The notes under the pieces: generated by a model | Told to the model about the DNA's origin: nothing | The model's database searches: none | What the model saw: only the letters and a program-made list of their open reading frames with translations | Translations under genes and position numbers: made by a program | Part shown: positions 43,481 to 56,525 of the stretch, one piece after another | Position numbering within the stretch: the stretch's first letter is position 1 | Layout of the letters: each line of letters opens with the position of its first letter | Source: Tipula vernalis | Taxonomy: Eukaryota; Arthropoda; Insecta; Diptera; Tipulidae | DNA: 64,000 bases | Direction: 5' to 3' | NCBI GenBank assembly: GCA_958295665.1 | Contig: OY282560.1 | Location: 257,800,868 to 257,864,867, forward strand

Positions 43481-46412
43481 ATTGTACATATTTAGATGAA
43501 AAAAAAAAAGAAAAAAATTTGGTCATTTATCAAAATACTTTCTTAAGTAGTTGTGAAATAGTGATTTAAAATTTATTAAGATATTCATATTGAAAGGATC
43601 TGATCGACCAGAAGAATACACAACAGGTGAGCGATATTAACAATCTTACATATAATAAAGTATAATCAATTAACAAAATTATTATATGTGTATATAAAAA
43701 CCGCCAATTATTGCTACCAATAGTTATACAATAAAGACGAAATCTCTAATAATTTTCTCTAATAACTCATAAGCGCTACAAAAATAATTAAAACATCTAA
43801 TAAAAAATAATAAATAAGTGGCAAAAGGTAAAACAATATATTTATTTCTACTCTCTTTATGTTTCAGATAAGGGCATGACTATTGAAAGTTTTCAATGCA
43901 TTCGCCGTAACAATTTAAACAACATTTTTCAGCGCAATCAACATGGGAAGCGACTAAAGTTTTGAACACTTTTTGTCATCCTGGCAAAAGGTTTATAAGT
44001 ATTATAAAAACCCATCTATTAACGCGGGTGCTGTTCTGGAAAATACCGAAGAAGCACCTGCTCAAAATACTCCAACCGTAGATACAAATTTGGTATGTTT
44101 ATAACTATCTGTTATTTAAATTAATTGAAAAATGTTTCCTTTTTTGTTATACATAGGTAGTTGAGAATATAATTAAGGGACAGAAATGTGGCCAAATTGC
44201 ATTTATTTTTTTTTTAAACAAACATCGAAATGTAACTTGCACTTTCAGTTCGATTTTGTATCTCATTGAGTGCACATAAAAGTAATAAATCATAAAGTAT
44301 AAATACTGTACATTTTTATTACAAAGTTAATTTTGTTATTGTGTTTCAACTAGTCTGACTTAGTTATCATAAAACCGACTGTGAATTACAATATAATTCT
44401 GTTACTACCCCGTCAAGTGGTAGATTTGAACGATCAAATGATTCAGCAATCAAAAAGAGGTAAATCTTGCATCATAATTTAAGTAATGTGAATATGAATC
44501 CGTATGACATTGGAAGAAATTCAAGTACCCGATATGATGCTTTGAATGTTGAATTGATTTTAATGCTGATATTCATCCTGTAAATATTAATAAACAAGTT
44601 TCCAAGCAACATTGTGTTAAAAAAATCAACATTTAATGAATTAAAATCTATAACTGAAGAATACTTGACTAGAATACTTGTTTATGTAACAAAAACTGAG
44701 TATTACAAAGAATTACCATTTGTATTAATAGCAAAAAATAAAGAATTCTTCGCTCATGAATTATATGAATCTTGTAGCGGGTTGAAAAGGACCAGTTTCA
44801 TTCTCTTTAGCAAATAATTTGTTTTGCTTTGGGTTTCAAAGCAATGATTTGAAATATGTACTTATCGGGTAATACGTGAATTTTTTTTGTTGAGTAATTG
44901 CATACGATTGCAATTGTTATTATTTTGTTTATGCTCATCTGCAGAAATGAAAATTTTTATCGTTTCCCTATTTCCATTATATACCTCTCGCGAACCCAAA
45001 TTATCTATTTGTATTGCGATCGAGAAGAAAGAAGAATTGATAAATTGTGTTGGAGGGGCAACACGAATCATGAAGAGAAGATGTATGGAGAAGAAGATGA
45101 AAATTGGTTAATTAAATTTTTTGGTGATGGATTATTTGGTCTCTTGGATTTGGACTTTTGAACGAGACACATCTCGAATTTTGGACCAGCGCTATTTGGA
45201 TGAGAAACAGATTTTTATATTTGGATTGGCGTTTACATTTGGTTGCTGTGTTGGACAACATTTTGAGTTTTTTTTTGGACCAACGTGGTTTTGATCGATA
45301 CGTACACCGGACAAGTCAACGGAGTGGTTTTATTTAAAGGAACAAAGCCATTATTATATAGCCGGACGTAAAACAATTTTTTTCTCGAGCTAAGTATATA
45401 TTTTTTTCTGATTATTTGTGGTGACAAAAGACAAAATTTATAACTTTGAGTTGAGTGAAAAAAAAAATAAAACTTTCGAGTTTATTGCGGTTACGGTACA
45501 AGTGATTTTTTTATGGTGGATTTTTTTTTGTATTTGTTGAGTTCCAAATAATAGAATCCAAAACCAGATTTTGTGTGTTTATTTTTTTTTGTAATAATCT
45601 GGAGACATGTGTGATAACCGTGGTATGCCATTTTGAGTAGAGGACCGGGAAAACCTGTATCTTGCTGTATTAAGGCAATAAATATATTTTGTAATACATT
45701 TTTGTTTGCTGTGTTGCAAGTTTTTGGAGGTTGGAGTTTTGGTACAGGACCACATGTTATATATTTTTGCGAGAAAGCCGTATGTATATTTTGGGTGAGC
45801 GTATCCAGATTTTGTATTTTTTTTTTTGTATAATTATTTTCAAATATTCTGTTGTTTTTTTGAGTATACATTTTTTTTTTATAATTTAATTTACTAATTT
45901 TTTTTATAAATCCATTAGTTTTTTTTTTTTTTTTTTTATGAGTAATAAAATTTGGTATTATGGTGGTTATTAGTCTTATTTAGTTTTCAGAGTCGTCCGG
46001 GAATTTGTATATTAATTTTATTTCTTGATTCTTGATATACTTATAGTACTCGTACATAATTGAATTATTAATAAGTCTAGGTGTTGCGGTGCGGTAATAT
46101 TATCATTTAAATCATTTTAAATAAATTTTATAAAATAATTGAATTAATAAGTATTTATTTTATTTTCTGTATCGGTAGGAAATTGATGATTAGTTTTAAG
46201 TTAAATTTTTATGTTTAAATAGTTTAATGTTCATGTTAATTCTTGTAGCAGTAAATAACAATTATTTAATTGGAGATAAAAGAAACAGTAATAAGGAAAT
46301 AAGTGTTGTTATTTTAAATTTCTTTTAATTATTTTATCAGGTAAATTAATGAAAGGCGGACAGGGGTATAATTAGAGCATTAATAATTTTTAAGTCCTGT
46401 TTTAGATTTAGG
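43481..46412. other. low-complexity AT-rich region; one possible decayed exon
   Basis: Near 43932-44092 a stretch after tttttcag and before a gtatgt donor reads FLSSWQKVYKYYKN then ENTEEAPAQNTPTVDTNL, with one stop; it looks protein-like but I cannot name it. At 44614-44817 and 44898-45161 there are open frames without recognisable domains. The rest is T-rich low-complexity sequence. Confidence 0.3.
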
Positions 46413-46540
46413 ATTTAGGGAGTTATGAGTATCCGGCCCTGGATTCCAGAGAAATGATCATCTTATAATGTTATAAATTTAGGGAGTCCTGAGTATCCGG
46501 CCCTGAATTCCAGAGAAATGATCATCTAATAATGTAGTTA
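46413..46540. repeat. 64-bp direct repeat, two copies
   Basis: atttagggagtNNtgagtat, continuing ccggccctNNattccagaga, occurs at 46413 and again at 46477. It is probably part of a retroelement 3' region together with the next feature. Confidence 0.85.
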
Positions 46541-46839
46541 GATTGTGCTGTCTTGTGCTAATCTTTTTATTATGTTGTGTTTTGTTTATTAATGTTTATT
46601 AATTAGTTTAGTTTAAAGAATATTTAAAGGGATCTCTTCCTTAATATGTTAATAAATAATCCAATTTTCAGAATATAATATAGTTCCAAAATTAATCATT
46701 ATTTTAGGGATTAAATTAATCCTAAGTTTCAGAATTAAATTTTAGCTTGAATCAACCCTCCAGGATCAAGAAGTAGTAAATTAGCTGTAGTTTAGAAATT
46801 GTGTTGTCCTGTGCTAACTATTTTACTATATAATTACTA

Positions 46840-47165
46840 ACAATTTACTAACTATCGGCTATACCTAGGTGTCTGTAACCGGGCCGATTCTGTCACTTCT
46901 AACTATCCTATCCTATCCTTCGGTTTTGTTATGTGTGAAAGAGTGCACGGTGGGACCCGGCCAGGGGTGGACATGATGCTGTCACATTTATGTGATATCG
47001 CGGGTGATTGTGCTCTCCTTGTTGTAATGGTGCTTAGGTATCTTCAGTAAGGAAAGCATTCACCTGTGTTATAAAGTTGGTGTGACAGTTTAATGACCAC
47101 ATCACTAACACGGGATTTCTTGCTTCATAAGCTTGGCCGTGCATTCATATCAATCAATCAATCAA
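46840..47165 (+). mobile_element. putative non-LTR retroelement 3' end with (atca)n tail
   Basis: A GC-richer island (cgggccgattctgtcacttc ... gtgcacggtgggacccggcc) ends in tcaatcaatcaatcaa (47148-47163), a simple-repeat tail of the kind seen on some non-LTR elements. I see no coding frame and no tRNA-like promoter box. The family is not identified. Confidence 0.4.
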
Positions 47166-47531
47166 AATCCATTAGTTTTTTTTATGCTTCCATCTTTTCT
47201 AAAAAAATTTGTTCTTAAATCCACCCCTTGTGTTTCAAATCGCTCTTTGAGATAGCCGGAGAACATTTACGTGTGGAAGGTTTCTTCTTTTGAAGATGGC
47301 GCCCAACAGTCTTACTTACAAAATCACCTGATTGAGCAAATTTTGAATTTAAAGAAAAGATGCGAGTTCTGTTTGTTTATTATTCTTAAATTTTTTTTAT
47401 ATAGTTATTTTTAACATAATATTTCTTTTGGTTCTTATAGATGTCGTGTCATGCTGGAAACAAGAAGAACAAGCCATTTGCCTATTTTTTTTATTGTTTT
47501 CTTTACAGATATCTTTAAATTTGTTTGTCTA
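47166..47531. other. no feature recognised
   Basis: AT-rich intergenic sequence. Nothing is supported. Confidence 0.35.
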
Positions 47532-48730
47532 ATACCGATTTTCCATCGTCATAGTATAATAGAATAATAGTATTATACTATTATACTACGACGATGGAAA
47601 ACCGAAGTTGATAGTATAATAGTATAAATATAATATTTTGTTATGGCTGTATGATACTCACTTTTTTTCCCACTTTTTCAGTGACTAGGTAAGACAAACG
47701 GAGTGAGATAAAAAATAAATATACAAAATATTTGTGAGAGTGAGTGTATACACCATAGATTTGGAAAAAATATAGAAACGTCAAAAAAAAAGTGGTAGCT
47801 CAACTTTTCTAGCAGTTAATCGAGCAATTATAGCAAAAAAAGAATTGGATTTGATTCTTTTTTTTGACATTACATACTTTTTTCTGACATTTCCGAAATA
47901 TTAGAGAAAATATTTGTATTTTGTGTGCCAAAGAGAATATATTTGTTTAATTTTAAAATAAATTTAATATACAATTTTTCCATTTTCGTTCGCCATTGTT
48001 GTTATGATTTTTTTTTCTTTTTTTGATTTTCCTTTTGGTACTGAAATACAATTTTGGGTTTGCATCGTTAATTGTTTGCCAAAATATTTAAAACGAGCAT
48101 TTTTTTGTAAATATAAAAATTTACTTAACATATAAATTATGTCGTTGCAATTAATTGCGGCAGCTAATGCAAATTTATTATATAATATGGTCCAACACAA
48201 AAAAAATGTTGATTCTATTTACAAATTTTGTTTATCCGAAACTTCAAAATATTTGCCTATAGTATTGTCTACACTACCCTTCTCTGTTTCGCTTTACTAG
48301 TTTTGCAGCACTTTATTGTACTTGAAAAAAAGTGAGTATCATACAGCCATTATACTAGCTATCAAAAATATAATAGGTAGCATATTGTGTTTTTAACATT
48401 GTAAATTTATCTGACAGTGTATTATTTTGACAATTCACTAAATTACCATTCGATTTTTTTTTTGTTTTTTTTTGGTGGTATCTGCATAGTCCGTACATTT
48501 TATTAATTTTTTAAAAACACAACTAATGCGTGTGATTGGTTATTTTTAATTGTTTTTTTATTATGAATAGACGTTAAAATTTTCAAAATAAGAATTATAC
48601 CTACGTTCACATAAAAAAAACTATAATTGGTGCTGACTTCATCGCGTGCGATGGAAAACCGACAAGGGATAATAGTATAATAGTATTATACTATTATGCT
48701 ATTATACTATTGACGATGGAAAATCGGTAT
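47532..48730. mobile_element. 1.2-kb fold-back element with hairpin ends
   Basis: The ends ataccgattttccatcgtc and gacgatggaaaatcggtat are inverted. Each end is itself a hairpin made of tagtataatagtattatact-type palindromes closed by a second copy of cgatggaaaaccga (47590-47606, 48655-48670). A second inverted pair lies inside (tgatactcacttttttt at 47650, aaaaaaagtgagtatca at 48324). An open frame of 78 residues inside (48200-47964) has no recognised domain. Confidence 0.82.
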
Positions 48731-48955
48731 AAGTAAACAATTATTTTGTTTAAAACTTTAGATTAGTTATATTATAAATTAATGTATTTTGATATTTGTT
48801 TTTTCTCTTCTCTAAATTTAATTATATAATAAAAATAAAAATTTAAGTATAAGTTTTATAATGATAAATATTCGTTAGTTTGAGTTTTTTTTCTTTTTCT
48901 GATTTTTTTGGAGTTCTTGTTGGAAGAAACCGAAAACCACGCGTTATAATCTTAA

Positions 48956-50054
48956 ATGGTGAAATTTGTATTGACAGGCTTACCTAGTCTAACTATCAAT
49001 GAAATAAGAACGGGACTACAAGCATACGAAGAAATTATACCTAAGGAAATCCAACCGCTATATATAAAGGCATGCGAATAATCAAATTACGATTAATTAA
49101 ATATATGTGTCACGTCGTTGTCGCTATGGGCATACTACACTAAGCGAAACAACATCACGCAGTGTTATAGATGTTAACATTTTGGGTATGCTACCAAGCA
49201 ATGCCGTTTAACAGTGCGCTGTGTAAGATGCGGAGATAATTATGAAGTTAGCCAGTGCCAGCATCCAAATCGTTGTTCTAAATGTAAAAAACAGGGACAT
49301 TCACAGTCAGTAATGAAGTCAACGTATCTATATATTCGTTCATTAAGTGTGCCAATTGTGGCGGAAACCACACTGCAAATTTTAGGATGTGCCCTAAAAG
49401 AATGGAGTATGTCAATAATAGGAAAGAAGCTAATGTTCACGTAGGGTCACAAAGGCGGTCTATCCCGCATAATGACAAAAACATCGATTTATTTAAAGAT
49501 TTTTCTGAGCTACCTACAAATGCAAGGAGCGGCTCATACTTATCTCAGTTCACTACTCCAAACCCGGTTCCACCCACGGAAGCGAGGAACAATTTATTTT
49601 TTCTGTAATGAGATTATCGAAATTACTAAAGAAGTATTTGGGCTTCTTTCAACGTGTACAACTAAACTGGACCAGATCAATGTTATTACTAACATAGGTT
49701 GTGAATATATTTTTAATTTTAATGGTTAGTTTGTTTAATCATCTTAATGTAGTTTATTGGAATGCTCAAAGCATTAGACATTAATCAGTGGAATTTTTTG
49801 ATTTTTTAGTTTGTAACTCTATTGATATAGCTTGTATAAGTGAGACTTGGTTAACAGTTCGTGACAAAATGAGTCATTCTGATTATAAAGTACATCGCCT
49901 TGACCAACCAAATTCGACTTACAATGGAGTAGTTATATGTATCAAAAAACATATTAAACATAATCTAATATCAGCAACACCGACCAAATTAATTGAAGCT
50001 GTTGGTGTCAAAGTGTTTCTTGAGGGCTCTTCTGTGAATGTTGTATCAGTATAA
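48956..50054 (+). pseudogene. LINE ORF1 zinc-knuckle region and ORF2 endonuclease fragment
   Basis: ORF1 remnant: KFVLTGLPSLTINEIRTGLQ, then CCHC knuckles CVRCGDNYEVSQC.HPNRCSKC and GHSQS, plus a third knuckle in a shifted frame (49350-49400). ORF2 begins VVYWNAQSIRH and continues with EFFDFLVCNSIDIACISETW and GVVICIKKHIKHNLI, the start of the AP-like endonuclease of Jockey/CR1-type elements. The fragment ends at 50054, and RT is absent here. Stops and frameshifts are present. Confidence 0.88.
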
Positions 50055-50384
50055 TTCCGTTATTACAGTGAATAAAAACCAGTAAATGCTTTCTTTTACT
50101 TCAGGTTTTAAAGTGTGTGCTTTAATATTTTAATAAATTAGTATTTGTTGTGTATAGGGAGATTTAAGTTTAGCTGCGAAATATATATTGATCAGCATAG
50201 TCGGAATTGTTAATATTCGATAAACGAAGAGTTGCCGTGAAGGCCGGGAAATAGATATAATCAAAGTAAACAAAAGGCCTGAATAGGATACGAATTGAAA
50301 TGTATAATATTCACATTTGAATTGATTCAGGATTGAAATCCCTTCGTTTTTTATTTAAATTAAATATTTTTCAGGGATGCTTTT
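50055..50384. other. no feature recognised
   Basis: AT-rich intergenic sequence. Nothing is supported. Confidence 0.35.
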
Positions 50385-52110
50385 CCTGACTTCCGACTTT
50401 TTAGCACCCCTTCTAAGAATTTTTATAAAAATGATGAATGAAATAGTTTGTCCGTCGTTAGGTCAGGTTTGGTCACCAGCTTTTGTCGTTTGGTCACTTG
50501 TAGTTTTAAAAAAACATCTATTTTATAAAAATAGATGTTTTTTTAAAACTACTCATTAAAAAAATTGATATATTTTTACCTTATCTTTTGGTAGGAAATA
50601 ATTGGTTCAGGATTGGAGCCACTTTCTATCGTTTGGTAATCCATAAGTATTTTTTTTAAACCAAAAGTTTGGAGAAAAATTCCAAATAAATGTTAAAACC
50701 AGAGTTAGCATATACACTCTCTCTCACTGTACATACATTCTTATATCTTATATGCAAATTCTAACTGGATTGTTCATACTCCATATACATTCGTATATAC
50801 ATTACTAAACGTGGTGTTTCCAGTTGAAATGTTTTTTATTTGGTTATTTTATTGAACGTAATTAATACATTAATAATTAGTAGGGTTGCCAATTGAGTCA
50901 TTTTTGACGTGAGATTTAACTGCCGGTCTCTAGCTCCGGTAGTCCGGTCACTACGGTTTTGCGTTAAATTGGGTCAAGACAGTTAAACTAGATCGATTTC
51001 ACCTATTATTAACCAAAGAGTTTATTTTCGTCAGATATCACCATTACATTAAAAGAAATATTAAATGTTGAAACAATACGGTATTTGCGTAAACTATTTT
51101 CGATTTGATGAACGATCGAAGTAATTCGAATAACTATTAGGTAATTTTAAAAAGTTGGGAACCTAACTACCGAAATGTTTTGTAAAATTTCATTTCATTT
51201 AACTTAAATTTTTTTTTGTTTTTTTTCGAACTAGTTTGTCTAAAAATGAGAAACAGAAAAGTTTGTTCAACGTTAGGTCAGGATTGGTCATCATCATCAT
51301 TAATCAATTTTGTTGTTTGAACTTATCAACCAATTTTTTTTATTAACTTTGCAAGAAATTTTTCGTCATAAGTTAGCGCACCATTAAAATAATTCAAACA
51401 ATTATTTCTATTCGTTCGTTAGTCCGTCATTAGATATCATCCGCCCCATCAACACTCATTGGACACCCATTGTTGCCATTTCCATTAGAATGTCCAATTA
51501 AGTACAAACGTGCATATTATATTGAACACCGATCTTCTTACAAGTCCTGTGCTACATGTTTCTCAATCGATCCATTACATTTATCGACTCCTCCAATCGC
51601 TAAATAATTTTAGTCGGTAAAAGCGTGCGTTCTCGATAAACTGCTGGGGGTCTACCTTCTTTTATGAACTGATGGAAAAATTTCAATTAAATGATATGAT
51701 TTATTGGAAATTGGAAATTTTAATTTTGGTAATAATTTTGGTAAAATTCCGAGAGTATTCATTAATAAAAGGTTACCTATAACGACCAATCATTTAACAC
51801 GTGTTTAACATGCTTTTAGCGGGTTCAAAGCAATCGTGACATGACGTAAACTGTCCTGTTAAAATATCGTAAAAAATTTTAAATTGTGGTTTTTTTTTGT
51901 GCAAAACTATAGGTAACCAAAAGACAAAGTCTGTAATCACCACTTCTGACCTAATGATCAGTAAACGATTCCGTTCATCATTTTTATCAAAATCTTTAGA
52001 TGAGGCGCTAAAAAGTCGGTGGTCAATCACCTTAAAATTTGAATCAATTTTTTTTTTAAACTACAAGTGGTAACGACAAAATCACTGTGACCAATGGGGT
52101 GCTAAAAAAT
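50385..52110. mobile_element. fold-back-like element built of an approx. 130-bp unit
   Basis: The left unit (cgactttttagcacccc ... ataaaaatgatgaatg ... taggtcag ... ttttgtcgtttggtcac) recurs inverted twice in tandem on the right (about 51860-52110). A near-perfect palindrome sits at 50507-50552 (aaaaaaacatctattt and inverse). The middle (50690-51780) is AT-rich without genes. Confidence 0.65.
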
Positions 52111-53022
52111 CGGAGCTATATTCGAGTTTTCGAAGTATTGGATTCTCCTTTGAATTGAATCAGGGTCGTCCGTTTCTTAGTTAAATCACACCTCTTATCA
52201 GAGCACTCTGTATTTTATAGAGCTATAATCAAAAAATCTGAGCTTTTATAAGAGAATTAGAAACGTGGAAAAATCGAAACTTTTCATAGTAAAACACACA
52301 AAACGTATGGGAAATTACTTTTTTTCCTAAGACACATTTTTAAATGAAAACGTTACAAGTTCTTAATTATGATTTTTGAAATACTTTCATAGATGTTTGA
52401 ATTTCAACATATATGAATATCGTTGAAGTAAATCGTTTTCATTTTCTTGTAATAATTGATTTATTTAAACCAAAGTATTAAAAAAAATTCATAACAACAG
52501 CATTCTGGTCAAATTGAAATAAAAGCTTACTACGATTCATTTGGTCATTAAGTAAATATATATTACATAGATGTCAGTGATGGCCGTAAAAATTTGGAAA
52601 AATCGTACCAAAAATTACCACCTGGGGAAATTTCAAGTTCAAAAATTGTAAGAAAATCAAACCAAATTCACAAAATATGGGAACGTGTGATAGTTTTGCG
52701 ATTAAATAATTTTTTTTCGTATTTTTCTGTAACCATATTAGACATCTTACGTACACTAGTAAAACTAAAGATAAATTTAGCAAGTATTATTTTAATTCGT
52801 CAGAGCCAACTTTGATGTATTTTTCAAAATGAAAGTTCGAAGAAATATATTTTAGAAATACTTAAATTTTAATATTTCTGCAATTAATATTTACTTAATA
52901 CCAATATGGCCTTCTTGTATATTGTTTTTAAAGATATGTAGAAAAGTTTTATATAAACATTTTAAAATATTTTTGCTTTTTTCATTGAAAAACTTGAAGC
53001 TAAAAAACACCATTTTTACTAT
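52111..53022. other. no gene recognised
   Basis: It includes a fragment (52125-52185, ttcgaagtattggattctNN) of the MITE family at 15443. Nothing else is supported. Confidence 0.35.
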
Positions 53023-53463
53023 GGATTCCGATGGAAATATTTCTGTGAGATTGGAAATTGGAAATATTATTTGTGAAAAATTATACCACTATAAAAGCTT
53101 CAAAAAAATACGTCATTATGATTATGGCTCTATACTCTAGAAGGCTCTGCTCTTACACATTCGAATTAATAATTCATATTCGACGCTGGGGCGTAAAAAT
53201 GTTGTTACTAGGGATATAAAGAGAAGTCGTGAAAATTTTGAGGCGTACACATTTTACTGACAATTAGATGGTTCAGATGAGAGATTTACCAGCCTCAAAG
53301 TTTTTCTATCAGGAATTACTCCTGACTACTGGATTTGCAAATGGGATTTTGATTTAACACCTTGGTTGTTAACTCCGCAAACAATCCTACCAGACAGGAT
53401 GAGTTACACTTTAACAAAATATGACTACTTCAAAGGTTGTTATTTATTGTACAGTAATTTTTG
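53023..53463 (+). pseudogene. unidentified protein-like frame with two stops
   Basis: From ATG at 53023 a single frame reads MDSDGNISVRLEIGNIICEK to a TAG at 53138, continues in the same frame to a TGA near 53258, and then for 67 codons (LDGSDERFTSLKVFLSGITP, WICKWDFDLTPWLL) to TGA at 53461. The composition, rich in D, W, Y and C in balanced use, is unlike neighbouring chance frames. I cannot name the family. It may be a decayed host gene or part of a mobile element. Confidence 0.35.
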
Positions 53464-53974
53464 ATTCAATTATCGAATGATTTTATATTTTTAAAGCCAC
53501 AAAAAAAAAAAAAATTGCAGCTTTCACTGTTTTCAAAATATCAGTAAATATTTATCCAAAAAATTGGTTATTTTCCATAAATATATCTTATCTGAAGCGC
53601 AGAAATGTTTAACAAATGTAACGCCTAGGGCGTTGAATTTGAATAAAATGCCCACTATATGCATACTGCTCGTTTGAAATGCCTAGAAGCAATTTACGGT
53701 GAAAGACAGTAGGGCTAACTTAGTAGGAAATATGTTATATGAATGCAAAGAAAGATATGGTTCTACATTGAGTATCCCATTGAATACACTCATATTCCAG
53801 TTTCGTCACGAAAATCACCTTCTCGCCTTGTACAGATCACACTTTATTTTCAGACCACCCATATCATTATATCATGTACAGCCTACAGTGATAACAATCG
53901 GCATATACAAATATATTACAAACAAGAATAAAATATCGCCGACCATTTAGTTTTTATTACATACAAATTGAGAT
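53464..53974. other. no gene recognised
   Basis: Two overlapping short frames at 53699-53950 have no identifiable domain. They might belong to the same decayed sequence as 53023-53463. Confidence 0.3.
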
Positions 53975-54666
53975 AAAGCTTTCTGATATAGCCCACCATA
54001 CCGAAAGAAAGACCGTATTTTGTTAGTACCTGGTTGACGAGTAACAGTCTATCGCGTGGATGCATTTGCATACTCTAGCATAAAGATTTAAGCGTGAAAG
54101 CACCTCGCTATAATCGATTCGAGAACCGAAAATATTGGAAATGAACAATGCCGATGCTACAACACGTTGACAATCTAACCGGTGAAAGTTCAACAGGTTA
54201 CAGCGATCTTGGTAGGGTGGAAAAACATATTCAACGGACCGTGCAGAATAATGGTGTTAATATGTCTGGTAAAGGTGACATCAGCTGAAAAAATTATACC
54301 CTCATCGGATATAAACTCCACTCTGTCAACATCCTCATTATACAGACGATATTGATGAAACAGCGGTGACAAATTACAAAATCTGTCCAAATCATCTTGC
54401 AGCTTCACGCAATCAAACACGCTATTGACCCGGGCGAAAATTTTTATAACATCGGCAAACAGGAGGCAACTAGCAAACTCAAAGCAGTTAACAATTTCGT
54501 TGATAAACAATGTAAATAATAAAGGGCCGATATGACTTGCTTGAGGTGCGCCAGATGTCGCGTGAAATAGTTGGGAACTAGAATCAAAAATCATAACGGA
54601 TTTCCAGCGGTTGGAATGGTAAAAGCCCAACCATTCATGCCATTCAACCATTCGCAGCATCAACAT
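53975..54666 (-). pseudogene. LINE reverse transcriptase fragment (Jockey-type), minus strand
   Basis: In minus-strand order: WLGFYHSNRWKSVMI, SSQLFHATSGAPQASHIGPL followed by LFTLFINEI (RT motif B), CLLFADVIKIFARV, where the catalytic FADD box reads FADV, then, after a frameshift near 54200, PPYQDRCNLLNFHRLDCQRV and LFISNIFGSRIDYSEVLSRL of the C-terminal domain. It is inactive. It faces away from the next LINE fragment only about 10 bp away. Confidence 0.93.
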
Positions 54667-54676
54667 AGTGAGTTGA

Positions 54677-55420
54677 ATGTTATCATCATTCGAAAGAAAG
54701 TCCGTCGGTTTGTTTACTCTAAATATTGAAAAAGCCTTTGATTCAGTATGTCATAATGACCTTCTTTATAACATGTTTATTCAAAAATTTTCCATTCTAA
54801 TCATAAAAGCTGGTAAATCATATCTCGAAATTCGAACATTTGCTGTCAAATGTGGGAACAGTTTTAGTGATAGCTAACATTTTAAATCAGGAGTTCCTCA
54901 AGGAGGAGTGCTCAGCCCAGACCTTGTACAATTTATTTATAGCTGTTAGCATAGCAAACTGTTTATGTATGCTGATGATACCGCTATTATATCAGTGATG
55001 TTGACCTTCAAATCATTAAGAGCCCTAATCTGCTTTTTTAAGAAGCAATTTTTCTATTATTGAAGACTGTTTGAAGAATTGGAAAATTCGTGTAAATGAT
55101 GAAAAAATACAGAGTATTTTCTTTATATGCCGTCGTCAGTTTAGGTTTCTACCAAACGGACCACTTAATTTAAATGGCAAATTATTTAATTGGTCAACCC
55201 AACATAAATATTTAGGTCTAACACTTGATAAAAAACTCACTTTTAAAAACCACTTAATGAAGCCTGTCGACAAGGCTTCCACGCGTATCATAATGTTTTG
55301 CCTATTAAGTAATCGCCAAGTCTAAATTAAATGTTAAAAATAAATTGACGTTGTTTAAAACAGTCTTTCGTCTAACAATCCACTTATCAATGAAATATCA
55401 ATAGAATTAAAAAATTAACT
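54677..55420 (+). pseudogene. second LINE reverse transcriptase fragment (Jockey-type), plus strand
   Basis: LNIEKAFDSVCHNDLLYNM (motif A), KSGVPQGGVLSPDL (motif B), LFMYADDTAIIS (catalytic YADD intact), then in another frame LKNWKIRVNDEKIQS, LNLNGKLFNWS and HKYLGLTLDKKLTFKNHL, ending SKLNVKNKLTLFKTVF. It is broken by a stop and two frameshifts. It is a different family from the minus-strand fragment on its left. Confidence 0.93.
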
Positions 55421-55728
55421 ATGTACTAGCAGTCTTAGTATATAGTTTTAAGTAGGTTTTATGTGTAGTTTAGGTATTTTAGTTTAAGGTTTAGGCATAG
55501 AAAAAAGATATACACAAAGTTTTGTTTACTATACTCGTATAGTAGTATAAAAACTAAAGAATCTCCTTTATTTTCCTTCACAATAATGTACAACAAGGAT
55601 AGGAACATAATTAAAACTATATGTTGGTCGCTTTCTTTACGAGAGCAAATACAGTTAGTACATAATTATCTATTTTAATAATTCGAATACCATTTTAATA
55701 TGTGAAAATAAACATTCTTATATCTTTT
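55421..55728. other. no feature recognised
   Basis: AT-rich intergenic sequence. Nothing is supported. Confidence 0.35.
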
Positions 55729-56525
55729 ACTTTCTTTTACTCTAGTAAAATAAAGTATAGTAATCATGAAAATTTTGGACCTTGAGATTTTTAGAGATTT
55801 ATCTGTTTTGAGGTCCCCTGAGTCCGAAAAAGTGAGTTTCGAAATGGTGTCTGTCTGTCTGTCAGTCTGTCAGTCTGTCAGTCTGTCAGTCTGTCAGTCT
55901 GTCAGTCTGTCAGTCTGTCAGTCTGTCAGTCTGTCAGTCTGTCAGTCTGTCAGTCTGTCAGTCTGTCAGTCTGTCAGTCTGTCAGTCTGTCAGTCTGTCA
56001 GTCTGTCAGTCTGTCAGTCTGTCAGTCTGTCAGTCTGTCAGTCTGTCAGTCTGTCAGTCTGTCAGTCTGTCAGTCTGTCAGTCTGTCAGTCTGTCAGTCT
56101 GTCAGTCTGTCAGTCTGTCAGTCTGTCAGTCTGTCAGTCTGTCTGTGTCCTCTCCACAGCCCAGATGGTTTAACCAATCGAACTGAAACTTCAGATTTAA
56201 GCTTTTTTGATAAATTGGGAGGTCCCAGTGAATTTTATTCCAAATCGGTTAACCGGAAGTGGCCACTCCCTTGGTCCAGAAAATTTATTTTGCAAATATC
56301 TTAAAAACTATAAGATTTACAACAAACTACTCAATACAAAATGTTTCTAAAAATTAAAAACAAATAAAAATTAAAAAAAAAAATTAAAAAAAAAAAAATT
56401 AAAAAAAAAAATTTAAAAAAAAAAAATTTAAAAATTAAAAAAAAAACTTATAAAAAAAAAAATAAAATTTCTCAAAATTCTCTGTTCGTTAAAGAAAGTC
56501 GTGTGTTGGTCACACCTCAATTTTT
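55729..56525 (+). mobile_element. minisatellite-bearing repeat family, copy 2 (about 35 units)
   Basis: Same flanks as 43010-43480. The 8-bp unit gtcagtct repeats 35 times without change at 55861-56140. The array is open in all three plus-strand frames because 8 x 3 = 24 bases, so the 135-residue frame across it (SVSLSVCQ repeated) is a by-product. Near the 3' end gtgtg-ttggt-cacac can form a hairpin. Confidence 0.92.
55861..56140 (+). repeat. 8-bp minisatellite (gtcagtct)35
   Basis: Perfect tandem array of 35 units by count from the coordinates. Confidence 0.95.

Noticed and set aside
45491..45871. 126-residue lysine/asparagine-rich minus frame
   Set aside because: Encoded by long T tracts on the plus strand. 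No domain is visible.
46840..47165. tRNA-derived SINE
   Set aside because: There is an (atca)n tail but no polymerase III B box. A LINE 3' end is more likely.
55766..56173. Repetitive SVSLSVCQ protein (also 62746-62069, minus)
   Set aside because: An 8-bp repeat without stops is open in every frame of that strand. The flanking frames are not conserved across the three copies, so it is not evidence of a gene.
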